In this document: positions 7,658 through 15,867 of the stretch, one piece after another
Numbering within the stretch: position 1 is the first letter of the stretch
Layout of the letters: each line of letters starts with the position of its first letter
Source of the DNA: Salinarchaeum laminariae
GTDB taxonomy: Archaea > Halobacteriota > Halobacteria > Halobacteriales > Salinarchaeaceae
Length of the DNA: 64,000 nucleotides
Direction of reading: 5' to 3'
Assembly (NCBI RefSeq): GCF_023204835.1
Contig: NZ_CP096270.1
Location: 2,744,907-2,808,906 of the forward strand
The notes under the pieces: model-generated
Told to the model about the DNA's origin: nothing
Databases searched by the model: none
What the model saw: only the letters and a program-made list of their open reading frames with translations
Program-made: the position numbers and the translations under genes

Positions 7658-8022
7658 TTTTCAGCGAACAACGCGAACGACGAGCGTAGCGAGGAGCGAG
7701 CCGTTCGCTGAAAATAGATCCCGTAGATTTGATCCCTGGCAGTCGCAGCCGGCGAGCGACCGACGGGAGTGAGTCGGATCGTCTGCCTCAGGTTCAAATC
7801 TACCTCCCGCTATTTCTCGGCGATCACAGCGAACGAGAAGCGAAGCGAGGAGTGAGCCGATCGCCGAGAAATAGTTCGGATTTGATTTGAGCCAGACGAG
7901 TCGCAGCGCCGAGCATAGCGAGGCGACCGTCTCGGCGAGGTTCAAATCTACCTCCCGCTATTTTTCGACGATCGCTCGGAACGAGATGCAAAGCTGCGTG
8001 TGGGCCGAACGGCGAGAAATAG
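7637..8022 (+). repeat. three tandem tRNA-3'-end/hairpin units
   Basis: The segment TTCAAATCTACCTCCCGC plus TATTT, the T-arm and acceptor 3' strand of the initiator tRNA, occurs three times (from 7638, 7793 and 7941). Each copy is followed by an inverted repeat starting at CTATTT. Unit 1 arms are 7655-7669/7703-7717 (15 bp perfect), unit 2 arms are 7810-7825/7859-7874 (16 bp perfect), and unit 3 is imperfect (7958 to 8022). The stems of units 1 and 2 differ in sequence but both pair perfectly. Loops contain GCGAACGA and GCGAGGAG-type purine repeats. No gene lies in this gap. Confidence 0.85.
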
Positions 8023-8068
8023 CGATCTAACGCCCGCTCTCACTTCGATTGCGGTCAGATCCGAGCGG

Positions 8069-8857
8069 TCACTCTGGCAACGGCACTGCATCCGCCCAGC
8101 ACGCCTGAAACTGCGCTTCGAGCTCCTCGACGATCTCGGCCTCGTTCACGCCGACGACGCCGAGCCGATCGGCGGGTGATCGTGGATGGAGCACGTCGAT
8201 GGTCGCGGACGCTCGATCGACGACGTCGAAGGACAGTGGAATCTCCGGACGCACTCTGACGTCGACGCTCGCCGACTGCGCCGCCAGGAGATCCGGAAAC
8301 GACTCCGGAACGAGGTCGAGCACTCGATCCGTGACGATCAGCGAGATCTCGACGTCGGTAGCCACGCCATCGAAGAAGGAATCGAACTCCTTCTGGAGGG
8401 TCTCCCACGACGCGTACTCGTAAGGAGGCCCCACGAGGGCGTGGATAGAGTCCGTCGCGGTCCGCGTGTGTTCCTCCAGCGCACTGCTCATCGCGTCACT
8501 GCCGAGGGATCCCAGCCAGACGCTGCCGTCCGCCGGTGGCTCCGGGAGGAGGTTCGAGCGAGCAGCGTCGGCCACCTCCCGGTACCGATCCCGCTCCCGA
8601 TCGAGTTCGCGAACGCGCTCGTCGAGCAGCCTGTCGACGGCGGTATCCGGCTCGACGGCGAGATAGCGCGTCGGCTCGCTGGCCTGCGATCGAACGAGCT
8701 GTCGAGATTCGAGACCGTTCAGGACGTCGTAGATGCGACCGCGAGGGACCTCGCTTGCCGCCGAGAGATCCGACGCCGTCGTCGCTCCCGTCACCAGCAA
8801 CGTACGATACACCTTCTCTTCGTAGCTCGAGAGACCGAGCTCGGAGAGCGCCGTCAT
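8069..8857 (-). CDS. TrmB-family transcriptional regulator
   Basis: A 262-residue regulator. The N-terminal winged helix (residues 1-75, LGLSSYEEKVYRTLLVTGATTASDL) is of the TrmB type, followed by a short coiled coil (about 75-100) and a C-terminal regulatory domain (about 110-262). The domain order matches the TrmB/HTH_11 regulators that sense sugars and control metabolism in haloarchaea; the ligand here cannot be read from sequence. It faces away from the SMR transporter gene, with 133 nt between starts, so it may regulate that divergent gene (inference). Confidence 0.85.
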   Translation of the reverse strand: MTALSELGLSSYEEKVYRTLLVTGATTASDLSAASEVPRGRIYDVLNGLESRQLVRSQASEPTRYLAVEPDTAVDRLLDERVRELDRERDRYREVADAARSNLLPEPPADGSVWLGSLGSDAMSSALEEHTRTATDSIHALVGPPYEYASWETLQKEFDSFFDGVATDVEISLIVTDRVLDLVPESFPDLLAAQSASVDVRVRPEIPLSFDVVDRASATIDVLHPRSPADRLGVVGVNEAEIVEELEAQFQACWADAVPLPE

Positions 8858-8990
8858 ATCTCGTCGTTTCCGGCCAGTTGCCTAAAGTTCGTGCCGCTTT
8901 CGCGAGTCCTGCGACTGTGCGGACTGCAACGGATCGGAAGTTGGGGCCGATTGCAGAAACGTCAGTATCACCGGCAGTGCATCAGGTAGT

Positions 8991-9323
8991 ATGCATCCCT
9001 ATGCGCTGCTCGCCGGTGCAATCTGCTCGGAGCTGGTTGGAACGACCGCCCTCAAACTCTCGGATGGGTTCTCGAACCCGCTTCCCAGTCTGGCGGTCGT
9101 CCTCGGCTACGGTCTGGCATTCTATCTCCTCTCGCTGACGCTCGAAGAACTCCCCGTGGGCGCGGTGTACGCGACGTGGGCCGCGCTGGGCATCGTCGGT
9201 ATCGCCGCGATCGGGGTCGTCGTCTTCGACGAGACGATCGATCCCGCGGGCGTGCTCGGTATCGGACTGATCCTCGGCGGCGTTTACGTCCTCAACGTCG
9301 TCTCCGAGGTTTCCGCACACTGA
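8991..9323 (+). CDS. small multidrug resistance (SMR) family transporter
   Basis: A 110-residue protein with four membrane helices covering almost its full length, the standard SMR/EmrE size. The essential membrane-embedded glutamate lies in helix 1 (LLAGAICSELVGTTALKLSDGF, Glu14), and helix 3 carries AVYATWAALGIVGIAAIGVVVF. It should act as an antiparallel dimer that exports cationic or guanidinium compounds in exchange for protons; the substrate is unknown. It is divergent from a TrmB-type regulator. Confidence 0.9.
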   Translation: MHPYALLAGAICSELVGTTALKLSDGFSNPLPSLAVVLGYGLAFYLLSLTLEELPVGAVYATWAALGIVGIAAIGVVVFDETIDPAGVLGIGLILGGVYVLNVVSEVSAH

Positions 9324-9367
9324 GATCGTCCACTCTCATAGAGCATCCCGAGGCTGACTTCTCAGTG

Positions 9368-9474
9368 GTGGACTCGGCGGGACTGAGCAAACGCGAAGCG
9401 TTTGCGAGGTACGCCGAGTCTACGAGTGACTGAGCGAACGGAGTGAGCGAAGGAAACGAGTGGACTCGGCGGGA
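9368..9474 (-). repeat. tRNA-Ala trailer with partial 3'-end copy and hairpins
   Basis: GTGGACTCGGCGGGA, the complement of the tRNA-Ala 3' end, is present at 9460-9474 (in the tRNA) and again at 9368-9382. Between them lie a perfect 8-bp hairpin (9387-9394/9398-9405) and CGCCGAGTC (9412-9420), which is complementary both to the second copy (9371-9379) and to the tRNA's own 3' strand (9463-9471). The trailer could therefore pair with the mature tRNA end. Confidence 0.75.
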
Positions 9475-9532
9475 TTTGAACCCGCGGCCTCCCCCGTGCC
9501 AGGGGGGTGATCTACCACTGATCTACGAGCCC
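9461..9532 (-). tRNA. tRNA-Ala (GGC)
   Basis: A 72-nt tRNA on the minus strand with acceptor GGGCTCG/CGAGTCC and discriminator A. The G3-T70 wobble is the alanine identity element. The anticodon loop CTGGCAC gives GGC, and the anticodon stem is five G-C pairs. CCA is not encoded. Confidence 0.95.
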
Positions 9533-9875
9533 GCATTCGAATTATACCGCCGGAGTCGTTGATAAACCCCTCGAAAACGATCCCGAGTGTCGGCCGTTGT
9601 CGTGGACCGTGACCGGCCGGATCGGACCGACGAAGGGCAGTCTGCCCGCTACGGCCGAGTAGAAACCCTTTAGGACGGTCCAGAGGTACTGACTACTGGG
9701 AACAGCACGGCCGCAAATCCGACTCGCCGCCGCGTGTCTTCGCGGAGCGTCTTTCCGCCACGCACGGCTTGGGATTGCGGAAGTGCACCCGGACAGCGTT
9801 TCGAGACCCACGAGTTCTGTGGGACTTGGTTTCGCCGTCGGGGCTTTCGTGCGGTTGTGCCGTTCCTATCAATCT
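9533..9875. other. intergenic stretch, possible S15 leader
   Basis: No gene seen. It holds the tRNA-Ala promoter and then about 190 nt of GC-rich sequence before rps15, downstream of a CCCTTTAGG box near 9668. A short hairpin (CCCAC/GTGGG at 9808-9823) lies in the putative leader. A structured leader for the ribosomal protein operon is possible but not shown. Confidence 0.3.
9561..9570 (-). promoter_or_regulatory. TATA-like box for tRNA-Ala
   Basis: On the minus strand the sequence reads GGGGTTTATC, 29-38 nt before the tRNA 5' end. Confidence 0.5.
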
Positions 9876-10340
9876 ATGGCACGAATGCACTCACGACGCC
9901 GCGGATCGTCCGGTTCAGACCGGCCCGCGGACGACGACCCGCCCGAGTGGAGTGACGTGGACGCCGACGACGTCGAGGATCGCGTCGTGGAGCTGGCCGA
10001 GCAGGGGCACGACCCCTCCCAGATCGGTCTGAAGCTCCGCGACGAGGGCGTGAAGGGCACGCCGATCCCAGACGTGAAGGCGGCAACTGGCTCCAAGGTC
10101 ACCGAGATCATGGAGAACAACCACGTCGAGAACGACATTCCGGAGGACCTCCGAAACCTCCTCGCACAGGCAGTTCGCCTGAACGAGCACATGGAGGAGA
10201 ACGGCCAGGACCACCAGAACCGCCGAGCACTCCAGAATACGGAGTCGAAGGTCCGCCGGCTCGTCGACTACTACCGCGGTGACAAGATCGACGAGGAGTT
10301 CACCTACACCTACGAGAACGCTGCGGAACTCCTCGAGTAA
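9876..10340 (+). CDS. rps15: 30S ribosomal protein S15
   Basis: A 154-residue protein that starts MARMHSRRRGSSGSDRP, the characteristic haloarchaeal S15 N-terminus. It continues through GHDPSQIGLKLRDEG and ALQNTESKVRRLVDYYRGD, which bind 16S rRNA in the central domain. I set the start at 9876 because this conserved N-terminus begins there, although the frame stays open upstream. It heads a coupled cluster with a RecJ-like gene, pcc1 and rps3ae. Confidence 0.97.
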   Translation: MARMHSRRRGSSGSDRPADDDPPEWSDVDADDVEDRVVELAEQGHDPSQIGLKLRDEGVKGTPIPDVKAATGSKVTEIMENNHVENDIPEDLRNLLAQAVRLNEHMEENGQDHQNRRALQNTESKVRRLVDYYRGDKIDEEFTYTYENAAELLE

Positions 10341-10342
10341 CG

Positions 10343-11521
10343 ATGCCTGCCGCCAGCCACACCGTAGGGACCGCCCCCGCCGCGAGCGACGCAGCCGCGT
10401 CGCTCCGGGAGGCGCCCCTGGTGCGGCTGGTGATCCGACGCGACGGGGACGCCGTCGCTGCGGCAGGCGTCCTCGCGCGAGCGCTCCGATCGATCGACGT
10501 CCCGATCCAGGTCTCGCCCACGGCGACGGCCGACCGGCGAACGGAACGGGTCGACGCGGGCGATCCCGACGCAGTGACGGTTGCGATCGGCCCAGTTCCT
10601 GGCGCGGCACTTACGCTCGACAGTGCAGAGCGACCCGCAGCGGTCGCTGCCGTCGAAATCGCGACCGAGCTCGGCGTCGATCCAGATCCGACACTCGGCC
10701 TCGCCGGCGTCGTCGCGGCTGGGGAACTCCCAGCCGACGCCGCGCCGGCACTGCTCGAACGCGCCGAGTCCGATGGACTCGAGCGCAAGGACGGCGTGGG
10801 GTTGGCCACCGACGACCTCGTCGACGGGCTCACCCACTCGACGTCGATGCACGCCGAGTTCTCTGGCGACATGGCTGCAACTGCGGACGTACTCGCGGAG
10901 GTCGGCCTCGACGCCGACGACCGCGAGCGTGCGAGCGATCTCACCGACGAGCAGCGTCGAGCGGTCGCGTCCCTCGTCGCCGTCACGGCCACCGAGGGGC
11001 CAGTACCGCAGATCACCGCCGAAGCCGTCGAGCGCGTGCTCCGGCCCCACCACGTGGCGGATCCGGTACCGACGCTCGAGGGGTACGCGGATCTGCTCTC
11101 GGCCACCGCGGTCGTCTCGCCCGGTATCGCCGCCGCACACGCCGTCGGCGACGTCGGAATCGACGCGGTGCGATCCGCGTGGCGCGAGGCGAGCACGGCG
11201 ACCCACGCAGCGCTTGCCGATGCCGATCCCACGCGTTACGACGGCGTCGCAGTCTACGAGGCAGGCGACGCACCACCGGAGATCGTGGCAGCACTCGCGC
11301 GCGACGCGCGATCGCCCGAACCGGTCGCGCTCGCGATCGGCGACGACGCGATCGCCGTTGGGACCCGGGACGACGACGCGACGGCTGCGATCGAGGCCGT
11401 TGCAGCGACCGCTGGCGGCGACGTCGACGTCACTGCCCGCTACGCAGTCGTTCGCGACCCGACAGAACTCGAGACCACGACCGAGACGGCCATCGTCGAG
11501 GCCGTCAGGGAGGAACGATGA
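10343..11521 (+). CDS. RecJ-like (DHH superfamily) protein, divergent
   Basis: A 392-residue alanine- and aspartate-rich protein starting 2 nt after the S15 stop and overlapping pcc1 by 4 nt. In haloarchaea this position, between rps15 and pcc1, is held by genes annotated as RecJ-like exonucleases of the DHH superfamily. Motif I appears as RRDGDAVAA (Asp34 and Asp36 kept, the following Gly replaced). I could not find the DHH triad or a DHHA1-type GGxxxAAG motif, so the nuclease is either very divergent or inactive. RecJ relatives bind GINS and act at replication forks; a structural role remains possible. Confidence 0.6.
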   Translation: MPAASHTVGTAPAASDAAASLREAPLVRLVIRRDGDAVAAAGVLARALRSIDVPIQVSPTATADRRTERVDAGDPDAVTVAIGPVPGAALTLDSAERPAAVAAVEIATELGVDPDPTLGLAGVVAAGELPADAAPALLERAESDGLERKDGVGLATDDLVDGLTHSTSMHAEFSGDMAATADVLAEVGLDADDRERASDLTDEQRRAVASLVAVTATEGPVPQITAEAVERVLRPHHVADPVPTLEGYADLLSATAVVSPGIAAAHAVGDVGIDAVRSAWREASTATHAALADADPTRYDGVAVYEAGDAPPEIVAALARDARSPEPVALAIGDDAIAVGTRDDDATAAIEAVAATAGGDVDVTARYAVVRDPTELETTTETAIVEAVREER

Positions 11522-11889
11522 CCGACCGTAATCGTGTTTCGGCGACCGACGCCGACACCTCGTCGCTGCTCAACGCGCGCCGAGCGACGATCACCAGCGA
11601 GGTCGATTCGCCGGAGACCGTCGCCGCGGCGATCGCGCCTGACGACACCGACGAAATCGACACGCGCGTCGAAGACGGGCGCGTCGTCACCACGATCGAG
11701 CGGGAGACGACCGGCGGTCTCGAGGCGACCATCGACGATTACGTCGTCGCACTCGACGTGGCGACCACGACGGTCGACAACGCGAGCAGAGACGACTCGA
11801 CGCCACCGAGCACACCGGAGCGACCGAACGGACAGGCATCCGTCACCGACGAACAGCACGCCAACCGAACGAACACAGATACACAATGA
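11518..11889 (+). CDS. pcc1: KEOPS complex subunit Pcc1
   Basis: A 123-residue protein. The core at about residues 20-85 (RRATITSEVDSPETVAAAIAPDDTDEI, then VVTTIERETTGGLEATIDDYV) is the Pcc1/CTAG fold. The C-terminal 40 residues are polar and disordered. Pcc1 is the dimerisation subunit of KEOPS, which makes the universal t6A37 modification of ANN-decoding tRNAs. The start codon overlaps the upstream stop (ATGA), and its own stop overlaps the rps3ae start, so translation is coupled. The other KEOPS genes are not in the window. Confidence 0.85.
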   Translation: MTDRNRVSATDADTSSLLNARRATITSEVDSPETVAAAIAPDDTDEIDTRVEDGRVVTTIERETTGGLEATIDDYVVALDVATTTVDNASRDDSTPPSTPERPNGQASVTDEQHANRTNTDTQ

Positions 11890-12521
11890 GCGAGCGATCA
11901 GTCTCACGACAACGACAGGAAAAGCGGTGGTACACCGTGCACGCCCCGGAGCAGTTCGACCGGGCGGAGCTCGGCGAAACCCCCGCTGACGAATCGGACC
12001 AGGTCCTCGGACGGACCGTGGAAACCACGCTCGGCGATCTGCAGGACGACGCCGGCGAGAACAACACCAAGCTGACGTTCAAGATCAACGACGTCGGCAG
12101 CGACGCGGCCTACACGGAGTTCATCAGCCACGAGCTCACGCGGGACTACCTGCGCAGCCTCGTGCGCCGCGGTGCCTCGAAGGTCGAGGCGTACGTCACC
12201 GTCCTTACGACGGACGACTACCGCGTGCAGATCCAGCCCGTCGCGTTCACGACGAAAAAGGCGGACGCAAGCCAGGAGAAGGCGATCCGACGCGTCATGA
12301 TCGACATGATCGAGGAGGCCGGCGAGGAGCGAACCTTCGAAGCGCTCATCGACTCCGTCGTGGAGGGCCGCCTCTCCAGTGCGATCTACGGCGAGGCGAA
12401 GACGATCTACCCGCTCCGGCGGGTCGAGATTCAGAAGGCCACGCTCGAGGCACGACCCGAAGAGGTCGCAGCAGAGGAAGAGGCCGCCGTCGACGTCGAG
12501 GACGAAGACGTCGAAATCTGA
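11886..12521 (+). CDS. rps3ae: 30S ribosomal protein S3Ae
   Basis: A 211-residue ribosomal protein S3Ae (eukaryotic eS1). It begins with a basic rRNA-binding stretch (SVSRQRQEKRWYTVHAPEQFD), carries the conserved core (FISHELTRDYLRSLVRRGASKVEAYV), and has the acidic C-terminal tail typical of haloarchaeal r-proteins. The ATG overlaps the pcc1 stop by 4 nt. S3Ae sits on the small-subunit platform near the mRNA exit. Pairing with pcc1 couples tRNA modification and ribosome synthesis. Confidence 0.97.
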   Translation: MSERSVSRQRQEKRWYTVHAPEQFDRAELGETPADESDQVLGRTVETTLGDLQDDAGENNTKLTFKINDVGSDAAYTEFISHELTRDYLRSLVRRGASKVEAYVTVLTTDDYRVQIQPVAFTTKKADASQEKAIRRVMIDMIEEAGEERTFEALIDSVVEGRLSSAIYGEAKTIYPLRRVEIQKATLEARPEEVAAEEEAAVDVEDEDVEI

Positions 12522-12530
12522 CGGGCCCGA

Positions 12531-12540
12531 CTTCTTTCTT
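12531..12540 (+). terminator. pyrimidine/T-rich terminator after rps3ae
   Basis: CTTCTTTCTT lies 10 nt past the stop codon and is a plausible T-rich archaeal terminator for the rps15 cluster. Confidence 0.35.
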
Positions 12541-12675
12541 CATTCGTACGCACGAGGCAGAGAGATGTCTCTAGCTCATCCACTGTCTGCACCTTCCTCA
12601 CCCCTCGCCCACCCCATTCACTGTCAGCTCGGTGTCCACAGCTTCAAGTCAGATACCGAGGCGACCCATCGGTGC

Positions 12676-13101
12676 ATGTCCACAGGGAGACGCAGTTCGC
12701 GGAACCGAACCGAAACACCACAGAAGACCAAACTCGTCGGCGGCCTCTTCGCGGTCGGTGGCGTGCTCTCCGTACTGAGTGGCCTGTCGCTATTCGTGGC
12801 GTCCTCACAGCTCGGCGACATTGGTATGGGCGGGCTGGCCGGACTCGGCGCGATACTCGGTACCGTCTTCCTCGCGATCGCAGGTGCTTCGATCGCGATC
12901 GCCTACGGACTCTGGAACGTGAAGAGCTGGGGCTGGTACGGCGCAGTCGGACTCCTCGGATTCGAAGCAGTCACCGGCATCTGGGCGCTTCTCTCCGGCG
13001 TCGGCGTTCTCTCCATCACGCTCGTGGTCGCGGTCGTTGCGCTCTGGGCACTGTGGGACGAGCAATCTGCGTTCGGTCTCGACCACGAACTGCCGATCTG
13101 A
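12676..13101 (+). CDS. four-helix membrane protein, function unknown
   Basis: A 141-residue protein with a short basic, hydrophilic N-terminus (residues 1-18) and four predicted membrane helices (about 19-42, 52-75, 83-102 and 106-126), ending in a polar tail. I recognise no family beyond small haloarchaeal membrane proteins. ATG 12676 is preferred because the residues upstream look unstructured, but an in-frame ATG at 12565 would add 37 residues. It is convergent with the halocyanin-like gene. Confidence 0.65.
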   Translation: MSTGRRSSRNRTETPQKTKLVGGLFAVGGVLSVLSGLSLFVASSQLGDIGMGGLAGLGAILGTVFLAIAGASIAIAYGLWNVKSWGWYGAVGLLGFEAVTGIWALLSGVGVLSITLVVAVVALWALWDEQSAFGLDHELPI

Positions 13102-13169
13102 TTCGAACGGCCGGCCCGGGAGGAAAGACCCCGGGGTGTGAGTGCGAATCGTGGCGCGAGCAGTGACCG

Positions 13170-13580
13170 CTACTCCTCCACGACGACCGAGCCGAACATC
13201 TTCTCGGACTCGTGTGGAATACAGAAGTACTCGTACCGGCCGGGGATCTCGAAGGTGTACGAAAACGTCTGGCCGGGGCCGATGATGCCGTCCTCGCCGA
13301 GCGTGTTCCAGGCGTCCCGTGCAGCGGCCTGGGACTCGAAACCGCCCGTCGCGAAATAGGCCGCATCCGCTGGGATGGCATTCTCGTAGGCCGTCACCGT
13401 GTGGCCACGCGAACTCGTGTTCTTCCAGACGACCTCGGTACCGGCCTCGACGGTGAGCGTCTGGGGCTCGAAATCCGTCGGCGACATTCCGACGTCGTAG
13501 TCACCCTCGAAGAGACCGAAACACCCACTCGTCGCCGCTATGGCGCCACCGACGCTCGCGAGATACGCCCGACGGTGCAT
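13170..13580 (-). CDS. halocyanin-like cupredoxin lipoprotein
   Basis: A 136-residue exported blue-copper protein. It starts MHRRAYLASVGGAIAATSGCFG, a Tat-type RR leader followed by a lipobox Cys, so it should be anchored on the outer face of the membrane. The cupredoxin domain carries all type 1 copper ligands: His in GHTVTAYEN (about residue 57), then Cys, His and Met in FCIPHESEKMFG near the C-terminus. Such proteins shuttle electrons in the respiratory chain. The start was chosen at the RR leader; the frame is open further upstream without leader features. Confidence 0.88.
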   Translation of the reverse strand: MHRRAYLASVGGAIAATSGCFGLFEGDYDVGMSPTDFEPQTLTVEAGTEVVWKNTSSRGHTVTAYENAIPADAAYFATGGFESQAAARDAWNTLGEDGIIGPGQTFSYTFEIPGRYEYFCIPHESEKMFGSVVVEE

Positions 13581-13771
13581 TGAGAGAGGGTTCGAAGTGG
13601 ACGACCAAATGGGGCCCGATCCGAGATTGCGGCGGGCCGCAGTATCACGGGACGGCGACGATGGCCCGTGCAACACCGATCGACTCGCGTGGACAGGCCG
13701 CTGTCGACGGCAGGACAAGTCCCGCTCGTCAAACGGAAAGGGGTAAGGCGACCCCATGATACCGATTCGAT

Positions 13772-14488
13772 ATGCTCCCGCGGTTCGTTGGCAGGACGGG
13801 ACTCGCCGATGCGGTTACCGTCGCCAACGCATTGCTGGGATTTCTGGCGATCCTCGTCGCGACGACGGACGCCTGGGCAGCCGCGAGGCTACTGCTGCTC
13901 GCGGCGATTCTCGACGGGCTCGACGGCGTCGTCGCGCGCTGGCGCGGGGGAACAAAAGTTGGCCCGTATCTCGATTCACTGGCTGACGTCGTGTCCTTCG
14001 CAATCGCACCAGCAGTACTGGTGTACGCTGTCGCCGCCCGCGAGTGGGGGATCGTTCCGCTGGAGTCCACCGAGCCTCGAGCGATCGTCGCGTTCGTCCT
14101 CCCCGCACTGTTCGTCGGCGCCGCAATCACACGACTCGCGCTCTACACGGCCTACGACACCGAGGACGACTACACCGAGGGCGTCCAGACTACTCTCGCA
14201 GCGACGCTCATCGGCGCCGCAATCCTGACGGGGATCACCCGACCCGACATCCTGCTCGTCATCACCGCAGCGTTCGTCTACTTGATGCTCTCCCCGCTAC
14301 GGTACCCCGATCTCCTCGCACGCGACGCGCTCGTGATGGGCGTCGTACACGCAATGGCCGTAATTGCCCCACTGCTTGCCAAGCGAACGTTCCCCTGGGC
14401 ACTCCTGTTTCTCGGATTGGCCTATCTCGTATTCGGCCCGTGGCTCTACTGGCGCGAGCAGTTCCCGATCCCCCATCTCGTCGAGTAG
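13772..14488 (+). CDS. pssA: archaetidylserine synthase (CDP-alcohol phosphatidyltransferase)
   Basis: A 238-residue integral membrane enzyme. The CDP-alcohol phosphotransferase signature is complete: DGLDGVVAR, seven residues, then GPYLDSLAD (about residues 48-72), giving the four metal-binding aspartates. About seven membrane helices follow. The protein length and the ADAVTVANALLGF start match archaetidylserine synthases, which attach serine to CDP-archaeol in polar lipid synthesis. Archaetidylinositol-phosphate or glycerol-phosphate synthases are the alternatives within the same family. Confidence 0.85.
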   Translation: MLPRFVGRTGLADAVTVANALLGFLAILVATTDAWAAARLLLLAAILDGLDGVVARWRGGTKVGPYLDSLADVVSFAIAPAVLVYAVAAREWGIVPLESTEPRAIVAFVLPALFVGAAITRLALYTAYDTEDDYTEGVQTTLAATLIGAAILTGITRPDILLVITAAFVYLMLSPLRYPDLLARDALVMGVVHAMAVIAPLLAKRTFPWALLFLGLAYLVFGPWLYWREQFPIPHLVE

Positions 14489-14576
14489 CACCAACGCCAC
14501 GAACGCCTCGCCACCGGAGGCAGTGGAAACCCTCCGAACGAAACGCTTAGAAGGAATCCGGCGAGATGTGTATCCA

Positions 14577-15788
14577 ATGAGCGACGAGGAGCCAACCGTG
14601 GAGTCGTTGCGCGAGCGACTCGAAGCCATCGAGGAGCAACTCGAGGCCGCCGAAACCGAGGCCGATCTCGACGACGTCGCCGATGAGATCGACGCTCTCG
14701 AGGCCGACGTCGAAGCAGCTGACCTCCCCGAGCCCGACGACGAAGACGAGACGCCGGCGGCGGAGGAGCTGGCCGACGAGATCGAATCGGTGACAGGGGA
14801 CCTCGAAGACGCCCGTGGACCCTACGCCGAAGACATCGTCACCTCGATCGAGGACGCAGTCGACGCGATCGAATCCGGTGAGTGGACCGACACTGGTGAG
14901 GAGCAGGTCCACGAAGCCGTGGAGTCGTACCTCGACGCCGGTGACGAGTACGTCGACGCACCGTCCTCGAGCGGCGACGATCTGGACTCCGCCGCCGAGG
15001 CTCTGGACGACGTCGCCGCTGGCGTGGAGAAGGCCGATCTCGATCCCGACGAGGACGCCGACGCGATCGCGGCCCTCGTCGAAGCGACGGACGCCCTCGA
15101 TGAGGATCTCGATGCCGCCGAGGAGTGGGACGACCTCAGCGTCCGCCAGCAGCTCGACTCGCAGGGCTACTACGACGTCCTCGAACACCGCAAGGATTTC
15201 CCGCCGGAGTGGGGCGCTCTCAAGGTCTACGAAAAGCGCGGCGAGGCCGAGCCAATTCTGCTGGCCCTGGATACGTTCGATTCGGACTTCATGGAAGAGC
15301 ACGCGATGGACGCTCTCGAACGAATGGGGCCCGAGGAGGCCCTCGACGAGATGCTCGCCCGCGCCGAGAAGCGCGACAAGCACGCGATCCGCGTTCTTGG
15401 GACGATCGGCAGCGAGGAACCGGTCGATACGCTGCTCGAGTACGTCGACGCCGACGTCGGCCTACAGAAGGTTACGTTCCAGGCGCTCGGGAAGATCGGG
15501 AGCGAGGACGCGGTCCAGCCCCTCGCCGACCAGCTCGTCGCCGACGACGCCGAGGTACGCTCCGCTGCGGCCCGCGCACTCGGACTGATCGGCGACACGA
15601 GGGCGATCGACCCACTCGCCAAAGTGCTGGACGACGACGAATCCGGTTCCGTTCGCGCGTCCGCTGCCTGGGCGCTCGTACAGATCGGGACGGACGACGC
15701 GCTCGCGGAAGCGAGCGAGTACGCCGACGACCGCGAGTATCTCGTGCAGGCCGAAGCGGAGAAGGCACGGGACGAGACGACGGCCTGA
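14577..15788 (+). CDS. acidic coiled-coil plus HEAT-repeat protein
   Basis: A 403-residue cytoplasmic protein in two parts. Residues 1-185 are very acidic and helical with heptad character (ESLRERLEAIEEQLEAAE). Residues about 215-403 form HEAT/PBS-lyase repeats of about 31 residues (for example AIRVLGTIGSEEPVDTLLEY, AARALGLIGDTRAIDPLAKV and ASAAWALVQIGTDDALAEA). HEAT repeats usually make a protein-binding scaffold. ATG 14577 is chosen because acidic coding composition begins there. Partner and process are unknown. Confidence 0.8.
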   Translation: MSDEEPTVESLRERLEAIEEQLEAAETEADLDDVADEIDALEADVEAADLPEPDDEDETPAAEELADEIESVTGDLEDARGPYAEDIVTSIEDAVDAIESGEWTDTGEEQVHEAVESYLDAGDEYVDAPSSSGDDLDSAAEALDDVAAGVEKADLDPDEDADAIAALVEATDALDEDLDAAEEWDDLSVRQQLDSQGYYDVLEHRKDFPPEWGALKVYEKRGEAEPILLALDTFDSDFMEEHAMDALERMGPEEALDEMLARAEKRDKHAIRVLGTIGSEEPVDTLLEYVDADVGLQKVTFQALGKIGSEDAVQPLADQLVADDAEVRSAAARALGLIGDTRAIDPLAKVLDDDESGSVRASAAWALVQIGTDDALAEASEYADDREYLVQAEAEKARDETTA

Positions 15789-15867
15789 GGACGGACGACT
15801 ACTCCTGCGGTTTCGTTCGTAGCGCTATATCTGATTTCCGAAACCGCTGAAAAGAGGTGCCAGCGCT

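Noticed and set aside
7637-8022. CRISPR array
   Set aside because: Repeats are only three, spaced about 150 nt, derive from the tRNA end, and no cas gene is present.
7657-8022. attL/attR of an integrated element
   Set aside because: tRNA 3'-end copies are the classic sign, but the copies are about 150 nt apart and enclose no integrase or cargo gene.
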